The notes under the pieces: model-generated | What the model was told of the DNA's origin: nothing | The model's database searches: none | Seen by the model: only the letters and a program-made list of their open reading frames with translations | Program-made: the position numbers and the translations under genes | NCBI GenBank assembly: GCA_944323145.1 | Contig: CALURJ010000005.1 | Location: 1 to 64,000 of the forward strand | DNA from: Candidatus Gastranaerophilales bacterium | Lineage (GTDB): Bacteria; Cyanobacteriota; Vampirovibrionia; Gastranaerophilales; Gastranaerophilaceae | Direction of reading: 5' to 3' | Length of the DNA: 64,000 nt | Part shown: positions 23,643 through 31,947 of the stretch, one piece after another | Layout of the letters: every line of letters begins with the position of its first letter | Position numbering within the stretch: position 1 is the first letter of the stretch

Positions 23643-25082
23643 ATGAGTTACAGCGCAGGAATTGTAAAACCTAAAATAACTTCAAACTCTTCAATAAAGA
23701 GGAGTGTATCAAGCTCTATGGCTTCTGCAACGAGAAGCACAGGTGCTTCATCTGCTATGTCTAGAACAGGTTCATTGTTCGGGATTTATGCCCAGCGTTC
23801 AACAACAGGCCTTGGACTTCATAATAACTATTTGAATTATAATAGTTCCTCAACATCGGATTTAAGACATTCTTTGAATGATAATAGAATTCCGTTATTT
23901 AATAACATAGGTTTTGCTCCTATGCCGCATCATCATGAAGATAATTCTAATAAATTTATGGGAATTATGATGGGTATTGGCATGGGTATTGGACTTTTGA
24001 ATACAATAATGAAAGGTATCTCTGATCTTAAAGCAGCTGACGGTACAGATGGTACTGAAGGTGCTAAATCTAAAAAAGATGTAAGCAGTAATAATGATAC
24101 TGGAGCAAAAGGAATTAATGGCGGCTCAAGCAAGGCTGATAGTTTAGGTGATTTACAGGCTCAAGAAAAGGGCATTGATACTAAATTGAATAGTTTTGGT
24201 GCTGAATATAAAGAAGTTAACAGAGAAGAAAAACAAGCAATTCAGGATGCATTAAGCGAGGCTAACGTACAGGCCGGCTTAAAAAATGCTGGAATTGATA
24301 ACATTGATTTCAGCAAACTTGATTTGAATGAAATTAATATTGGTGCAGAGAGTGAAGAAGCTGATTTTGATACAGCACTGGGCTCTATAGATACTGATAT
24401 TAAAGAAGTAAAAAGTTTCAAAGATGATACATTAGGTCCTGCTAAAGAGAAATTAAGTGATAAAGCAGGAGAGATTCAAAAAGATATTAAATCTACTGAG
24501 AGTTCTATCAAAAAAAATGAAAGTAAACTTTATAATTTAAAGAGCCAACTGAGTACAGCTCCTAGTGAGCAAAAAGCAGCAATTCAAAAGCAAATAACTG
24601 AATTACAAGCTCAAATAGATAAAGATAAAAATAAGCTTCAAGATTTGCAAAAACAAAAAGAAGAGGTTTCTGCCGCTCAAACTGCAATTCAATCGGCAGA
24701 AAGCAATTGTGATAATTTGGTAAAACAATTAAATGAACAAAAAACACAATTAGAAGATTTGAAAGATCAAAAATCTGAGATTGATAAAAAACAATATAAA
24801 CTTGCAGAACAGCAAAGTGAAGATTTTCAAAAAAATAAAACAAAAATGAATGCATTAGAAACAAAAATAAAATATGAAACTGATCCTGAAAAGAAATCTA
24901 AACTTATCGGACAATGGAATGAACTTACCGGTGAAATGTCTTCGTTATATGAATCATTATCTTCCGTAAATGGTCAGACATTTAATGGTAAAAAAGGCTC
25001 TGTACAAGTATCAATTGATAGTGGAGATATTAAATATACGCGCCAGTTAAATGACGGCGGTTTAGCTGTTCTTGATAATTAA
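23643..25082 (+). CDS. Large coiled-coil hypothetical protein
   Basis: A 479-residue protein of unknown function. The first 60 residues are rich in Ser/Thr and probably disordered; residues about 95-125 hold a His-rich patch (MPHHHED) and a Met/Gly-rich hydrophobic stretch (MGIMMGIGMGIGLLNTIMKG) that could be a membrane segment. From about residue 270 to 430 the sequence is a long Lys/Gln/Glu coiled coil. No Sec signal. It is followed by a small protein 18 nt later, probably one operon. Confidence 0.75.
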   Translation: MSYSAGIVKPKITSNSSIKRSVSSSMASATRSTGASSAMSRTGSLFGIYAQRSTTGLGLHNNYLNYNSSSTSDLRHSLNDNRIPLFNNIGFAPMPHHHEDNSNKFMGIMMGIGMGIGLLNTIMKGISDLKAADGTDGTEGAKSKKDVSSNNDTGAKGINGGSSKADSLGDLQAQEKGIDTKLNSFGAEYKEVNREEKQAIQDALSEANVQAGLKNAGIDNIDFSKLDLNEINIGAESEEADFDTALGSIDTDIKEVKSFKDDTLGPAKEKLSDKAGEIQKDIKSTESSIKKNESKLYNLKSQLSTAPSEQKAAIQKQITELQAQIDKDKNKLQDLQKQKEEVSAAQTAIQSAESNCDNLVKQLNEQKTQLEDLKDQKSEIDKKQYKLAEQQSEDFQKNKTKMNALETKIKYETDPEKKSKLIGQWNELTGEMSSLYESLSSVNGQTFNGKKGSVQVSIDSGDIKYTRQLNDGGLAVLDN

Positions 25083-25100
25083 GAGTCAAAAGGAATATCT

Positions 25101-25367
25101 TTGGCTGATAATATGCAAATGATTAATAAAATAAAAGGAACTCAAATTGGCGGGACAGTTCAAGTAAATGGAGCTACATATACAAAAATGTTTGATGGTA
25201 CCTTCAGCCTAACTTCTAAATCTCCATTTGATACTAATATGCCGTCAGTAAATGATATGAAGTCGCAATCAATAGGTATAACACCTAATATGAATCAAGG
25301 TGGATTAAAAACTTACACTGAAAATGAATTAATAGCAATGGCAACTATAGATTTAGGACAAAATTAA
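25101..25367 (+). CDS. Small hypothetical protein downstream of the coiled-coil gene
   Basis: An 88-residue protein with GTVQVNGATYTKMFDGTFSL in the middle and a Met/Asn/Ser-rich second half. A TTG start follows AAGGA at 7-nt spacing; the next ATG is four codons in. It is probably co-transcribed with the coiled-coil gene and shares its low-complexity style. No family recognised. Confidence 0.6.
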   Translation: MADNMQMINKIKGTQIGGTVQVNGATYTKMFDGTFSLTSKSPFDTNMPSVNDMKSQSIGITPNMNQGGLKTYTENELIAMATIDLGQN

Positions 25368-25385
25368 GATAATTTTACATTAACC

Positions 25386-25414
25386 TTTACTTTTAAAATT
25401 ACTTAAGTTATAAT
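25386..25414 (+). promoter_or_regulatory. Promoter of rimP-nusA
   Basis: TTTACT, 17-nt spacer and TATAAT. Transcription should begin about 20 nt before an intrinsic terminator. Confidence 0.6.
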
Positions 25415-25425
25415 AAATTCATAAG

Positions 25426-25503
25426 ACAGTATTGTCACTCAAAAAAGAACGGGAATTCCCCGTTCTTTTTTAGCTAATACTGTTCCTTCCATTATTAGGA
25501 AGG
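25426..25503 (+). promoter_or_regulatory. Attenuator-like leader of rimP-nusA
   Basis: Directly after the promoter stands a perfect 13-bp terminator hairpin (AAAAAAGAACGGG with CCCGTTCTTTTTT), enclosed by an outer pair ACAGTATT/AATACTGT. A second hairpin, CCTTCC-ATTATTA-GGAAGG, follows and covers the ribosome site of a three-codon ORF (ATG AAA GGG TAA, 25508-25519). The hairpin could alternatively end the upstream transcript, but the promoter lies before it. NusA is known to attenuate its own operon in Bacillus, which makes this a good candidate for autoregulation. Confidence 0.55.
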
Positions 25504-25531
25504 TGTTATGAAAGGGTAAGGTTTAGTTTTT

Positions 25532-26014
25532 ATGAAACAGGATATAAACAGGCATGAAATTTTAGAAAAGATTACGCCATTAATCGAAAATACAGCCATG
25601 CGTTTTGGTTATATCCCTATAGAAATTGAATTTGTAAAAGAAAATCATCGCTGGTTTTTGAGGATTTACCTCTATTCCAGAGAAAAAGACGTTACTCTTG
25701 ATGACTGTGAAAATGTAACAAGGAGCCTTTCTGATTTTCTTGATGAACTTATTCCTGTTAAATATTATCTTGAGGTTTCCTCGCCAGGCTTAGAGAGAAA
25801 GTTTAAATCAGATAAGGAATTTGTATATTTTAACGGCAGAAGAATAAGTTTAAAACTAAAACAGCCGCTGGATGGTGAGACAGAAAAGATATTTAAAGGT
25901 GAGATTCTTGATTATGATGAAAATGAGGGATTAAAATTTTTCAGATTTGATGACGGGAAAGAATTCCAGATTCCGCGAAATAATATTCAGTCTGCAAAAT
26001 TATATATTGATTAG
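25532..26014 (+). CDS. rimP: Ribosome maturation factor RimP
   Basis: A 160-residue 30S assembly factor. The family signatures are FLRIYLYSREKDVTLDDCE and YYLEVSSPGLERKFKS near residue 80; a small Sm-like C-terminal domain follows. nusA starts 26 nt downstream, the standard arrangement. Confidence 0.94.
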   Translation: MKQDINRHEILEKITPLIENTAMRFGYIPIEIEFVKENHRWFLRIYLYSREKDVTLDDCENVTRSLSDFLDELIPVKYYLEVSSPGLERKFKSDKEFVYFNGRRISLKLKQPLDGETEKIFKGEILDYDENEGLKFFRFDDGKEFQIPRNNIQSAKLYID

Positions 26015-26040
26015 GAATAAAAAGAAAGGAAACAATAAAC

Positions 26041-27273
26041 ATGATTAAAATCGGAACAGCGCTTTTTGAAGCTTGTGAAGAACTTGAAAGAGAAAGAGGT
26101 ATTTCTAAAGAAGTTCTTATTGCATCTTTATGTGACGCAATGGTTGCAGCTTACAAAAAACATATGAGAATCAGAGAAGCCACAAATATTGAGGCTATTT
26201 TAGACGAACAGTCAGGTGAAATCGGTGTTTTCAGAACAAAACTTGTCGTTGATAATGTTGAAGATCCCGATACACAGATTTCTCTGAATGACGCTATGGA
26301 AATTGCAGAAGATGTTGAAGTCGGCGATGAAGTTAAAATTGAAGTTACTCCGGAACAATTCGGACGTATTGCCGCTCAATCTGCTAAGCAGGTTATTACT
26401 CAAAGAATCAGAGAAGCTGAAAGAAATCTTGTATTGCAAGAGTTTATGGATAAAAAAGGCACTCTGACAACAGGTATTATTCAGAGAGTTGAAAACCGCA
26501 ACGTAATTGTAAATATCGGCAAAATCGATGCAATTATGCCGCAGAAAGAACAAATTCCGGGAGAATATTATAAGCCGGGAAACAGAATCAGAGTTTTTGT
26601 TCTTAACGTAAAAGAAACAACAAGATTGCCGCAGGTAATTGTTTCTCACGCGCATGCCGAAATAGTCAGAGAATTGTTTGAGCTTGAAGTTCCTGAAATT
26701 GAAGACGGTATTGTTGAAATTAAATCAATATCTAGAGAAGCCGGCTACAGAACAAAAATTGCGGTCTGGTCAAACGATCCTGAAGTCGACAGTGTAGGAG
26801 CATGTATCGGCCCCCGCGGTTCAAGAATTCAGACTATTGTTTCAGAATTGAAAAACGAAAAAATTGATATCGTAAGATATTCTGAAGACCCTGTTGAATA
26901 TATTGTTAACGCATTGTCACCTGCAAGAGTTGTGTCAGTAGATATTTTAGCTGATGATGAATATGCTCATGAAGCTATGGTTGTTGTTCCTGACGATCAA
27001 TTGAGCCTCGCAATCGGCAGAGAAGGACAGAATGTCAGACTCGCTCATAAATTGACCGGTTGGAAAATAGATATTAAGAGTGTTTCTCAAATGGAAAAGG
27101 CTGAAGCTGCTAATTTTGACAACTACGAAGAACCGGCAGAAGAAGCTGATGAAATTGAAGAACAAGACGAACTCCAACAGGAAATAGAAGAAGAAATGAA
27201 CCAGCAGGCCGTTGATGAAGAAGATTTTCAAGATGAACCGGCTTCAGAAGAAGTTGAAGAAACAGAAGAATAG
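26041..27273 (+). CDS. nusA: Transcription termination/antitermination factor NusA
   Basis: A 410-residue RNA polymerase-binding factor. Order: N-terminal domain, S1 domain (TTGIIQRVENRNVIVNIGK), two KH domains with GACIGPRGSRIQ and SLAIGREGQNVRLA, then a Glu-rich acidic tail of about 55 residues. It lacks the E. coli acidic repeats; the short form is normal outside proteobacteria. The usual ylxR-infB genes do not follow; a terminator and then tuf do. Confidence 0.97.
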   Translation: MIKIGTALFEACEELERERGISKEVLIASLCDAMVAAYKKHMRIREATNIEAILDEQSGEIGVFRTKLVVDNVEDPDTQISLNDAMEIAEDVEVGDEVKIEVTPEQFGRIAAQSAKQVITQRIREAERNLVLQEFMDKKGTLTTGIIQRVENRNVIVNIGKIDAIMPQKEQIPGEYYKPGNRIRVFVLNVKETTRLPQVIVSHAHAEIVRELFELEVPEIEDGIVEIKSISREAGYRTKIAVWSNDPEVDSVGACIGPRGSRIQTIVSELKNEKIDIVRYSEDPVEYIVNALSPARVVSVDILADDEYAHEAMVVVPDDQLSLAIGREGQNVRLAHKLTGWKIDIKSVSQMEKAEAANFDNYEEPAEEADEIEEQDELQQEIEEEMNQQAVDEEDFQDEPASEEVEETEE

Positions 27274-27279
27274 TTTATA

Positions 27280-27317
27280 AAAAATCATGGCTGTTATAAT
27301 TATCAGCCATGATTTTT
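27280..27317 (+). terminator. Terminator of rimP-nusA
   Basis: A perfect 14-bp stem, AAAAATCATGGCTG with CAGCCATGATTTTT, 10-nt loop, ending in T run. Confidence 0.85.
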
Positions 27318-27325
27318 CTGTTCTG

Positions 27326-27353
27326 TTGACAAAAAATATTGAGCAAATATTAT
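27326..27353 (+). promoter_or_regulatory. Promoter of tuf
   Basis: Consensus TTGACA, 16-nt spacer and TATTAT; a perfect TATAAT begins 5 nt further on and could serve instead with a long 21-nt spacer. Confidence 0.6.
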
Positions 27354-27419
27354 ATAATAGTATGGCTTAAAATACCAAATTAGTATTGTAGTATAAGTAG
27401 AAAAAAGGAGATTAATCTC

Positions 27420-28628
27420 ATGGCTAGAGAAAAGTACGAACGTACCAAACCGCACGTTAACATCGGTACAATTGGCCACGTTGACCACGGTAAAACAACA
27501 TTAACAGCAGCTATCACAGCTGTATTGGCTGCTGCAGGACAAGCTGCATTGAAAAAATTTGATGAAATCGATGCTGCTCCTGAAGAAAAAGCAAGAGGTA
27601 TTACCATCTCTACTGCTCACGTAGAATACGAAACAGCTTCTAGACACTATGCTCACGTTGACTGCCCGGGCCACGCTGACTATGTTAAAAACATGATTAC
27701 AGGTGCTGCTCAGATGGACGGAGCTATCCTCGTTGTAGCTGCTACTGACGGTGCTATGCCTCAGACTCGTGAACACATCTTGTTAGCTCGTCAGGTTGGC
27801 GTTCCTAACTTGGTTGTATTCCTTAACAAATGTGATATGGTTGATGATCCGGAATTGTTAGAATTAGTTGAAATGGAAGTTAGAGAACTTCTTTCTTCTT
27901 ACGAATTTGACGGAGATAACATTCCGTTCATCCACGGTTCAGCTTTGAAAGCTCTTGAAGCTGCTCAAGCTAATCCGAAAATCCAACGCGGTGAAGATAA
28001 ATGGGTTGACAAAATTTGGGAATTGATGGATGCTATCGATTCTTACTTCCCGACACCTGTTCGTGATTTGGACAAACCGTTCTTGATGCCTGTTGAAGAC
28101 GTATTCTCTATCACAGGTCGTGGTACTGTTGCTACAGGCCGTGTAGAACGTGGTGTTGTTAAAGTTGGCGACGAAGTTGAAATCGTTGGTTTAGGCGAAA
28201 CTAAGAAAACAACAGTTACCGGTGTTGAAATGTTCAGAAAATCTCTTGACCAAGGTCAAGCAGGTGACAACATTGGTGCATTGCTTCGTGGTGTTGACAA
28301 AACTGAAATTCAACGCGGTCAAGTTCTTGCTAAACCGGGAACAATTCATCCGCACACTAAATTTACTGCTAACGTTTACGTATTGACTAAAGAAGAAGGC
28401 GGACGTCACACTCCATTCTTCCCTGGTTACAGACCTCAGTTCTATATCAGAACAACTGACGTAACTGGTTCAATCAAATTCGACGGTCAAATGGTTATGC
28501 CTGGCGACAACGTTGTAATGGAAGTTGAACTTATCGCTCCTGTAGCTATTGAAGAAGGTATGAGATTTGCTATCAGAGAAGGCGGTCATACAGTTGGTGC
28601 AGGTGTTGTTGACAAAATTATTGAATAA
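27420..28628 (+). CDS. tuf: Elongation factor Tu
   Basis: A 402-residue GTPase that delivers aminoacyl-tRNA to the ribosome. [23 protein letters not shown] and the C-terminal [19 protein letters not shown] are all present. It is preceded by AAAAAGGAG and flanked by its own promoter and terminator, without fusA or rpsG. Codon use is visibly more biased (AAC, CGT, GGT) than in its neighbours, as expected for a very highly expressed gene. Confidence 0.98.
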   Translation: MAREKYERTKPHVNIGTIGHVDHGKTTLTAAITAVLAAAGQAALKKFDEIDAAPEEKARGITISTAHVEYETASRHYAHVDCPGHADYVKNMITGAAQMDGAILVVAATDGAMPQTREHILLARQVGVPNLVVFLNKCDMVDDPELLELVEMEVRELLSSYEFDGDNIPFIHGSALKALEAAQANPKIQRGEDKWVDKIWELMDAIDSYFPTPVRDLDKPFLMPVEDVFSITGRGTVATGRVERGVVKVGDEVEIVGLGETKKTTVTGVEMFRKSLDQGQAGDNIGALLRGVDKTEIQRGQVLAKPGTIHPHTKFTANVYVLTKEEGGRHTPFFPGYRPQFYIRTTDVTGSIKFDGQMVMPGDNVVMEVELIAPVAIEEGMRFAIREGGHTVGAGVVDKIIE

Positions 28629-28651
28629 TTGTTAACAATAATTAAAATTTT

Positions 28652-28685
28652 AAAAAGGGCTATAGCATTCTATAGCTCTTTTTTT
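28652..28685 (+). terminator. Terminator of tuf
   Basis: Stem AAAAAGGGCTATAG with CTATAGCTCTTTTT (one G-T pair), 4-nt loop, then a run of T. Confidence 0.85.
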
Positions 28686-28686
28686 G

Positions 28687-28715
28687 TTGAAAATTTCTTG
28701 TAAATATGTTAAAAT
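28687..28715 (+). promoter_or_regulatory. Promoter of pilin P3
   Basis: TTGAAA, 17-nt spacer and extended -10 TGTTAAAAT, the same form as the P4 promoter. The likely start codon GTG at 28753 follows a GGGAG site. Confidence 0.65.
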
Positions 28716-28765
28716 ATACATGTTAAATATGAAAATGAAAGGGAGTTTTAGAGTGAAAAGATTGA

Positions 28766-29758
28766 TTGAGAGCTTCGGGGGGGGGAGTTCTAGGCTCCGC
28801 TGTAGGATTAGAGGTCACGAAGTCAGGAAGGCGAGCCGTTATCTGTGTGCAGTGCCCGCGTAAAAATAAATTCCTTCACTTATTAGGTAAGGTAAGGATG
28901 ATTTTTTTTCAATACCTACCCCTAACTTTTATCCTAATCAGGGCGAGGAAGAGTAATTCCCCGAAACGAACTAATTCTTCTAAACTCTCTTTAATCTTCA
29001 CATTTCACACTTCACTTAAAAAGAAAGCTGCGTTCACTTTAGCCGAAGTTTTAATTACCCTGGGAATTATTGGTGTAGTTGCAGCAATTACTTTACCGAC
29101 ACTTATTACAAAGCACCAAAAGCATGTAACGGTCAACAGATTAAAAAAGGCAGTATCAAGTTTTGAACAGGCTATAACACGTGCTCAGGCTGATTATGGT
29201 GATATGTCAGGCTGGACATTTTTACAATCGGGCACGGATTTATCAACTGATTCTTATTCGGTAAGAGCAGAACGTGAAATATTTATTAAGAATTACATAA
29301 TGAAATATATGCAGATATCAAAGGATTGCGGATTGGATAATGTTAATAAATGCCAGACCTATACTACAACATCTTTGGATAAATCTTCTTTTAAGCTTAA
29401 TATAAATTATGGCAGAATGTTTATTACTTCTGACGGAACATTATATAGTATAATGGTTGATAATTATATGATTACGGATGATGATGGAGATCAAACACCT
29501 GTAACAAACGGACATTTACTTGTTACCGTAGATTTAAACGGAGCGGGCGGCCCTAATATATACGGTAGGGATCTGTTTATAATAGATGTTTCTTCCGCTA
29601 ATAAAAAAATTGCTCTGTATGGCGCGGGACGTGACAGGGAAACTTTAAAAAATAATTCAGGATGGGGCTGTAACAGCAGAACGTCTAAACGCTATTACTG
29701 CGGTGCATTAATTCAGCAAGACGGATGGCAGATAAAAGAGGATTATTTATGGCGATAA
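28766..29758 (+). CDS. Prepilin-like protein P3, apparently out of frame with its start
   Basis: A prepilin-like protein with KAAFTLAEVLITLGIIGV and, near the end, DLNGAGGPNIYGRDLF and CGALIQQDGWQIKEDYLWR, close to P5. The pilin frame is open from a TTG at this position. The better start is a GTG at 28753 (GGGAG site, MKRLIESF), but with 9 G in the tract it is out of frame and stops after 36 codons; 8 or 11 G would join it to the pilin. An internal ATG at 28898 (51 codons before... the motif lies 45 residues later) could give a basal product. The leader is made of dispersed repeats. Expected in a pilus-like fibre if made. Confidence 0.7.
   Translation: MRASGGGVLGSAVGLEVTKSGRRAVICVQCPRKNKFLHLLGKVRMIFFQYLPLTFILIRARKSNSPKRTNSSKLSLIFTFHTSLKKKAAFTLAEVLITLGIIGVVAAITLPTLITKHQKHVTVNRLKKAVSSFEQAITRAQADYGDMSGWTFLQSGTDLSTDSYSVRAEREIFIKNYIMKYMQISKDCGLDNVNKCQTYTTTSLDKSSFKLNINYGRMFITSDGTLYSIMVDNYMITDDDGDQTPVTNGHLLVTVDLNGAGGPNIYGRDLFIIDVSSANKKIALYGAGRDRETLKNNSGWGCNSRTSKRYYCGALIQQDGWQIKEDYLWR
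28777..28785 (+). repeat. Homopolymer tract, 9 G in the P3 leader
   Basis: Nine G after CTTC and before AGTTCTAGGCTCCGC. From GTG 28753 this length leads to a stop (TAA at 28861). Eight or eleven G would restore the frame into the pilin. Confidence 0.8.
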
Positions 29759-29765
29759 AATACAA

Positions 29766-29794
29766 AAACGGCTTACACAATTTGTAAGCCGTTT
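29766..29794 (+). terminator. Terminator of pilin P3
   Basis: A perfect 12-bp stem, AAACGGCTTACA with TGTAAGCCGTTT, 5-nt loop, followed by T-rich sequence. Confidence 0.7.
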
Positions 29795-29860
29795 ACATTT
29801 TAAATTGTTTTCCCCTAAAAATTTTTCCCTTTTCCCAAAATAATCTATGACCTTGACATT

Positions 29861-30022
29861 TTATTTAGCGATTTGAAGTGATTGAAATTTTGTTTTTTCT
29901 TTTGTTTGCTGCAAATATTTGACCAGAGATTTTGCAACAAGTTCGGAACGTTTTTTATTTTCTCTGTCTAAAATTTGAAAGTATTCATCAAGTGATGACA
30001 TAATGTATTCTGTATTTTCCAT
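29861..30022 (-). CDS. Small protein resembling a ribbon-helix-helix fold
   Basis: A 53-residue protein beginning MENTEYIMSSLDEYFQILDR and continuing with KKRSELVAKSLVKYLQ, a helix pattern like the C-terminal part of ribbon-helix-helix (RHH) proteins. AAAGGGG lies 9 nt before its ATG. It follows the RHH gene by 26 nt. In toxin-antitoxin pairs this second position usually holds a toxin; here no toxin motif is visible. Confidence 0.6.
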   Translation of the reverse strand: MENTEYIMSSLDEYFQILDRENKKRSELVAKSLVKYLQQTKEKTKFQSLQIAK

Positions 30023-30048
30023 TTCTTTTTTCCCCTTTAAAATTTTTG

Positions 30049-30237
30049 TTATCCGAGCAGTGTGTCTAAGATTTCTGCATTTTTGATTGCTTTTTGAGAA
30101 TTTCTGATTTGATTTCTGTACATATAAGTTCTTAATGCTTCTCTGATTAATTCTGAACGTGTACGATTTTCATTCCCTGCAACTTTGTCAATTTCGTCTA
30201 AAAATCTTTCCGGCATTGATATTAAAACTCTGGCCAT
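30049..30237 (-). CDS. Ribbon-helix-helix transcriptional regulator/antitoxin (CopG-like)
   Basis: A 62-residue RHH protein. MARVLISMPERFLDEID gives the beta strand and first helix, NRTRSELIREALRTYM the turn and second helix. Such proteins bind DNA as dimers, as antitoxins or regulators. AAAAGGAG precedes the ATG. The upstream DNA has two copies of GTATATAT about 42 nt apart (plus strand) that could be its operators. Confidence 0.85.
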   Translation of the reverse strand: MARVLISMPERFLDEIDKVAGNENRTRSELIREALRTYMYRNQIRNSQKAIKNAEILDTLLG

Positions 30238-30364
30238 ATTGTTCTCCTTTTTGTTATCCCTTTGTAAATTCCCCTTGTATATATAAAGGAAATTATTAAT
30301 TAAAAATTGCGTAAAGTGTATATATTTGTTATAAACTTCTTAACAAAAATTAATATAAAGAGTA

Positions 30365-31051
30365 TTAATACCGCCTTACATAATAGTTTCGGTCACTTTT
30401 TAATTCTTGTTTAATTGTTAATAATTCTTTATCATCATGTGCTTTTGAAAGAATTTTGGCCGTTTTCTCCCGAATAGTGTAATCATTAATATCTTTTGTC
30501 TGTGAAAGGATTTTTATTAGCGTATTTTTTTCTATAAATGTGCAAAACTCATAAATTGTTTCAAGGTACCAGTATAGTTTAAAAACCTCTTTGTTAATTT
30601 TATATTTACCATCTTGGATATCAAAGGATTTAACCTTTTCAATCGATTCTTCAGTTTTGGTACAAAGCTTTTTACAAAAATCAATATAAAATTCCGGATA
30701 ATTTTTAAGGCTGTATATGGCACAAAGCATATTTCTACAAATATTGCCGTTTATATCAATTATTGCATCCATTATTGTATTTTGAAATTCAGTGTAGAAT
30801 TTTGGATTTTCCGGTATAAATTCTTTAAGTCTGAATGATACAGCTTCTCTAATTTTCCCGTCGCATCCGGTAAGATTTTTCATTAAGATTTTTGCTTCTT
30901 CTTTATTCCAAATTGTATCCAGTTTTAATACTGCCGCTTGTTTTTCGGCTACAGATCCGTTATTAAGCAAACTAATCAAATCTTCATGTGAATATTCATT
31001 TTCATATATATTTAAAGCTGTATTAAAATCTTCATTATGCTTGTTGTTCAA
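30365..31051 (-). CDS. HEAT-like helical repeat hypothetical protein
   Basis: A 228-residue protein made almost wholly of amphipathic helices (for example SVAEKQAAVLKLDTI, KIREAVSFRLKEFI, YTIREKTAKILSKA), as in HEAT-like repeat proteins that mediate protein contacts. No signal peptide. I do not recognise a specific family; a role as adaptor is only a guess. It stands alone between the RHH pair and a divergent small gene. Confidence 0.65.
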   Translation of the reverse strand: MNNKHNEDFNTALNIYENEYSHEDLISLLNNGSVAEKQAAVLKLDTIWNKEEAKILMKNLTGCDGKIREAVSFRLKEFIPENPKFYTEFQNTIMDAIIDINGNICRNMLCAIYSLKNYPEFYIDFCKKLCTKTEESIEKVKSFDIQDGKYKINKEVFKLYWYLETIYEFCTFIEKNTLIKILSQTKDINDYTIREKTAKILSKAHDDKELLTIKQELKSDRNYYVRRY

Positions 31052-31178
31052 ATTGTGCTCCCAATGCTGTTATATCAATAATATAACATAAAATACAATG
31101 TTTTTTGAGTTGAAAATAGGTTTAATAAATGATATAAATTATAGTACAGAAGGTTATAATAAGTTCAGGAGAAAACTT

Positions 31179-31358
31179 ATGAAAGAATTAATTGCATTTT
31201 TTAAAGATATTTTTATGATAGGCGATCAGAATTCAAATATAAAAGTCGGATTATCACAATTTAAGAATGAGCAGGTCGAAAAAAAACAGCCTGTAAAAAA
31301 TATTAAAAAAGAAAATAAAGAAGTAAAACTATCTGATCTTATGAGAAGAAGTGCATAA
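31179..31358 (+). CDS. Small hypothetical protein
   Basis: A 59-residue protein starting MKELIAFFKDIFMIGD, with an amphipathic or hydrophobic N-terminus and a very Lys/Glu/Gln-rich rest ending KLSDLMRRSA. AGGAG lies 7 nt before this ATG; the frame is open 27 codons further up but without a ribosome site. Convergent with cobO copy 2, 4 nt apart. No family recognised. Confidence 0.55.
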   Translation: MKELIAFFKDIFMIGDQNSNIKVGLSQFKNEQVEKKQPVKNIKKENKEVKLSDLMRRSA

Positions 31359-31362
31359 TTGA

Positions 31363-31941
31363 TTAATATTCAATCCCTCTGCGGGCTGCAATGCCAGTAT
31401 CCCAATAATGTTTAACAGGTTTAATTTCAGATACCAGATGCGCTATATCAATAATTTTTTGATTAGCATTTCTTCCTGTTAAGACTATTTCCATTTCTTC
31501 GGGTTTATTTTTTAAAACTTCGACGACTTCATCAACATCTATAAAGCCTAAATCAATTGCGATATTTGCTTCATCAAGGATTATAAGGTTGTATTCATCA
31601 TTTTTAATAGCTTTTTTAGCAAGTTCCCAACCTTTTTTAATTTCTTCCTCATCGTTTTTATTTTTATTATCTGAATAAACTATTCTGTCTAAACCTGCCT
31701 GAACAATTGTTAGATTTTGTGATATCTGTTCTGATAAATTTCTGAACGAAATCAGTTCTCCGTAATCATCCCCGCCTTTTGTAAACATTATAATAAGGAC
31801 TTTCCAGCAGCGTCCAAGGGCCCTCATTGCAAGCCCTAAAGAAGCAGTAGTCTTGCCTTTGCCGTCACCTGTATAGACCTGAATATAACCGTGTTTCGCC
31901 CAGTTAGGATTTATTAAATCATTGTTGCAAAAGTCTTTCAT
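31363..31941 (-). CDS. cobO: Cob(I)alamin adenosyltransferase, CobO/BtuR type (copy 2)
   Basis: A 192-residue paralogue of the enzyme at 22310: YTGDGKGKTTASLGLAMRALG, IILDEAN, and the same GIEY end. It has a 14-residue N-terminal extension (MKDFCNNDLINPNW) and a Cys in RCWKVLI. A TATAAT box lies 6 nt before its ATG, so the mRNA is probably leaderless; this box overlaps the -10 of the divergent folate gene. Confidence 0.9.
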   Translation of the reverse strand: MKDFCNNDLINPNWAKHGYIQVYTGDGKGKTTASLGLAMRALGRCWKVLIIMFTKGGDDYGELISFRNLSEQISQNLTIVQAGLDRIVYSDNKNKNDEEEIKKGWELAKKAIKNDEYNLIILDEANIAIDLGFIDVDEVVEVLKNKPEEMEIVLTGRNANQKIIDIAHLVSEIKPVKHYWDTGIAARRGIEY

Positions 31942-31947
31942 ATTTTT

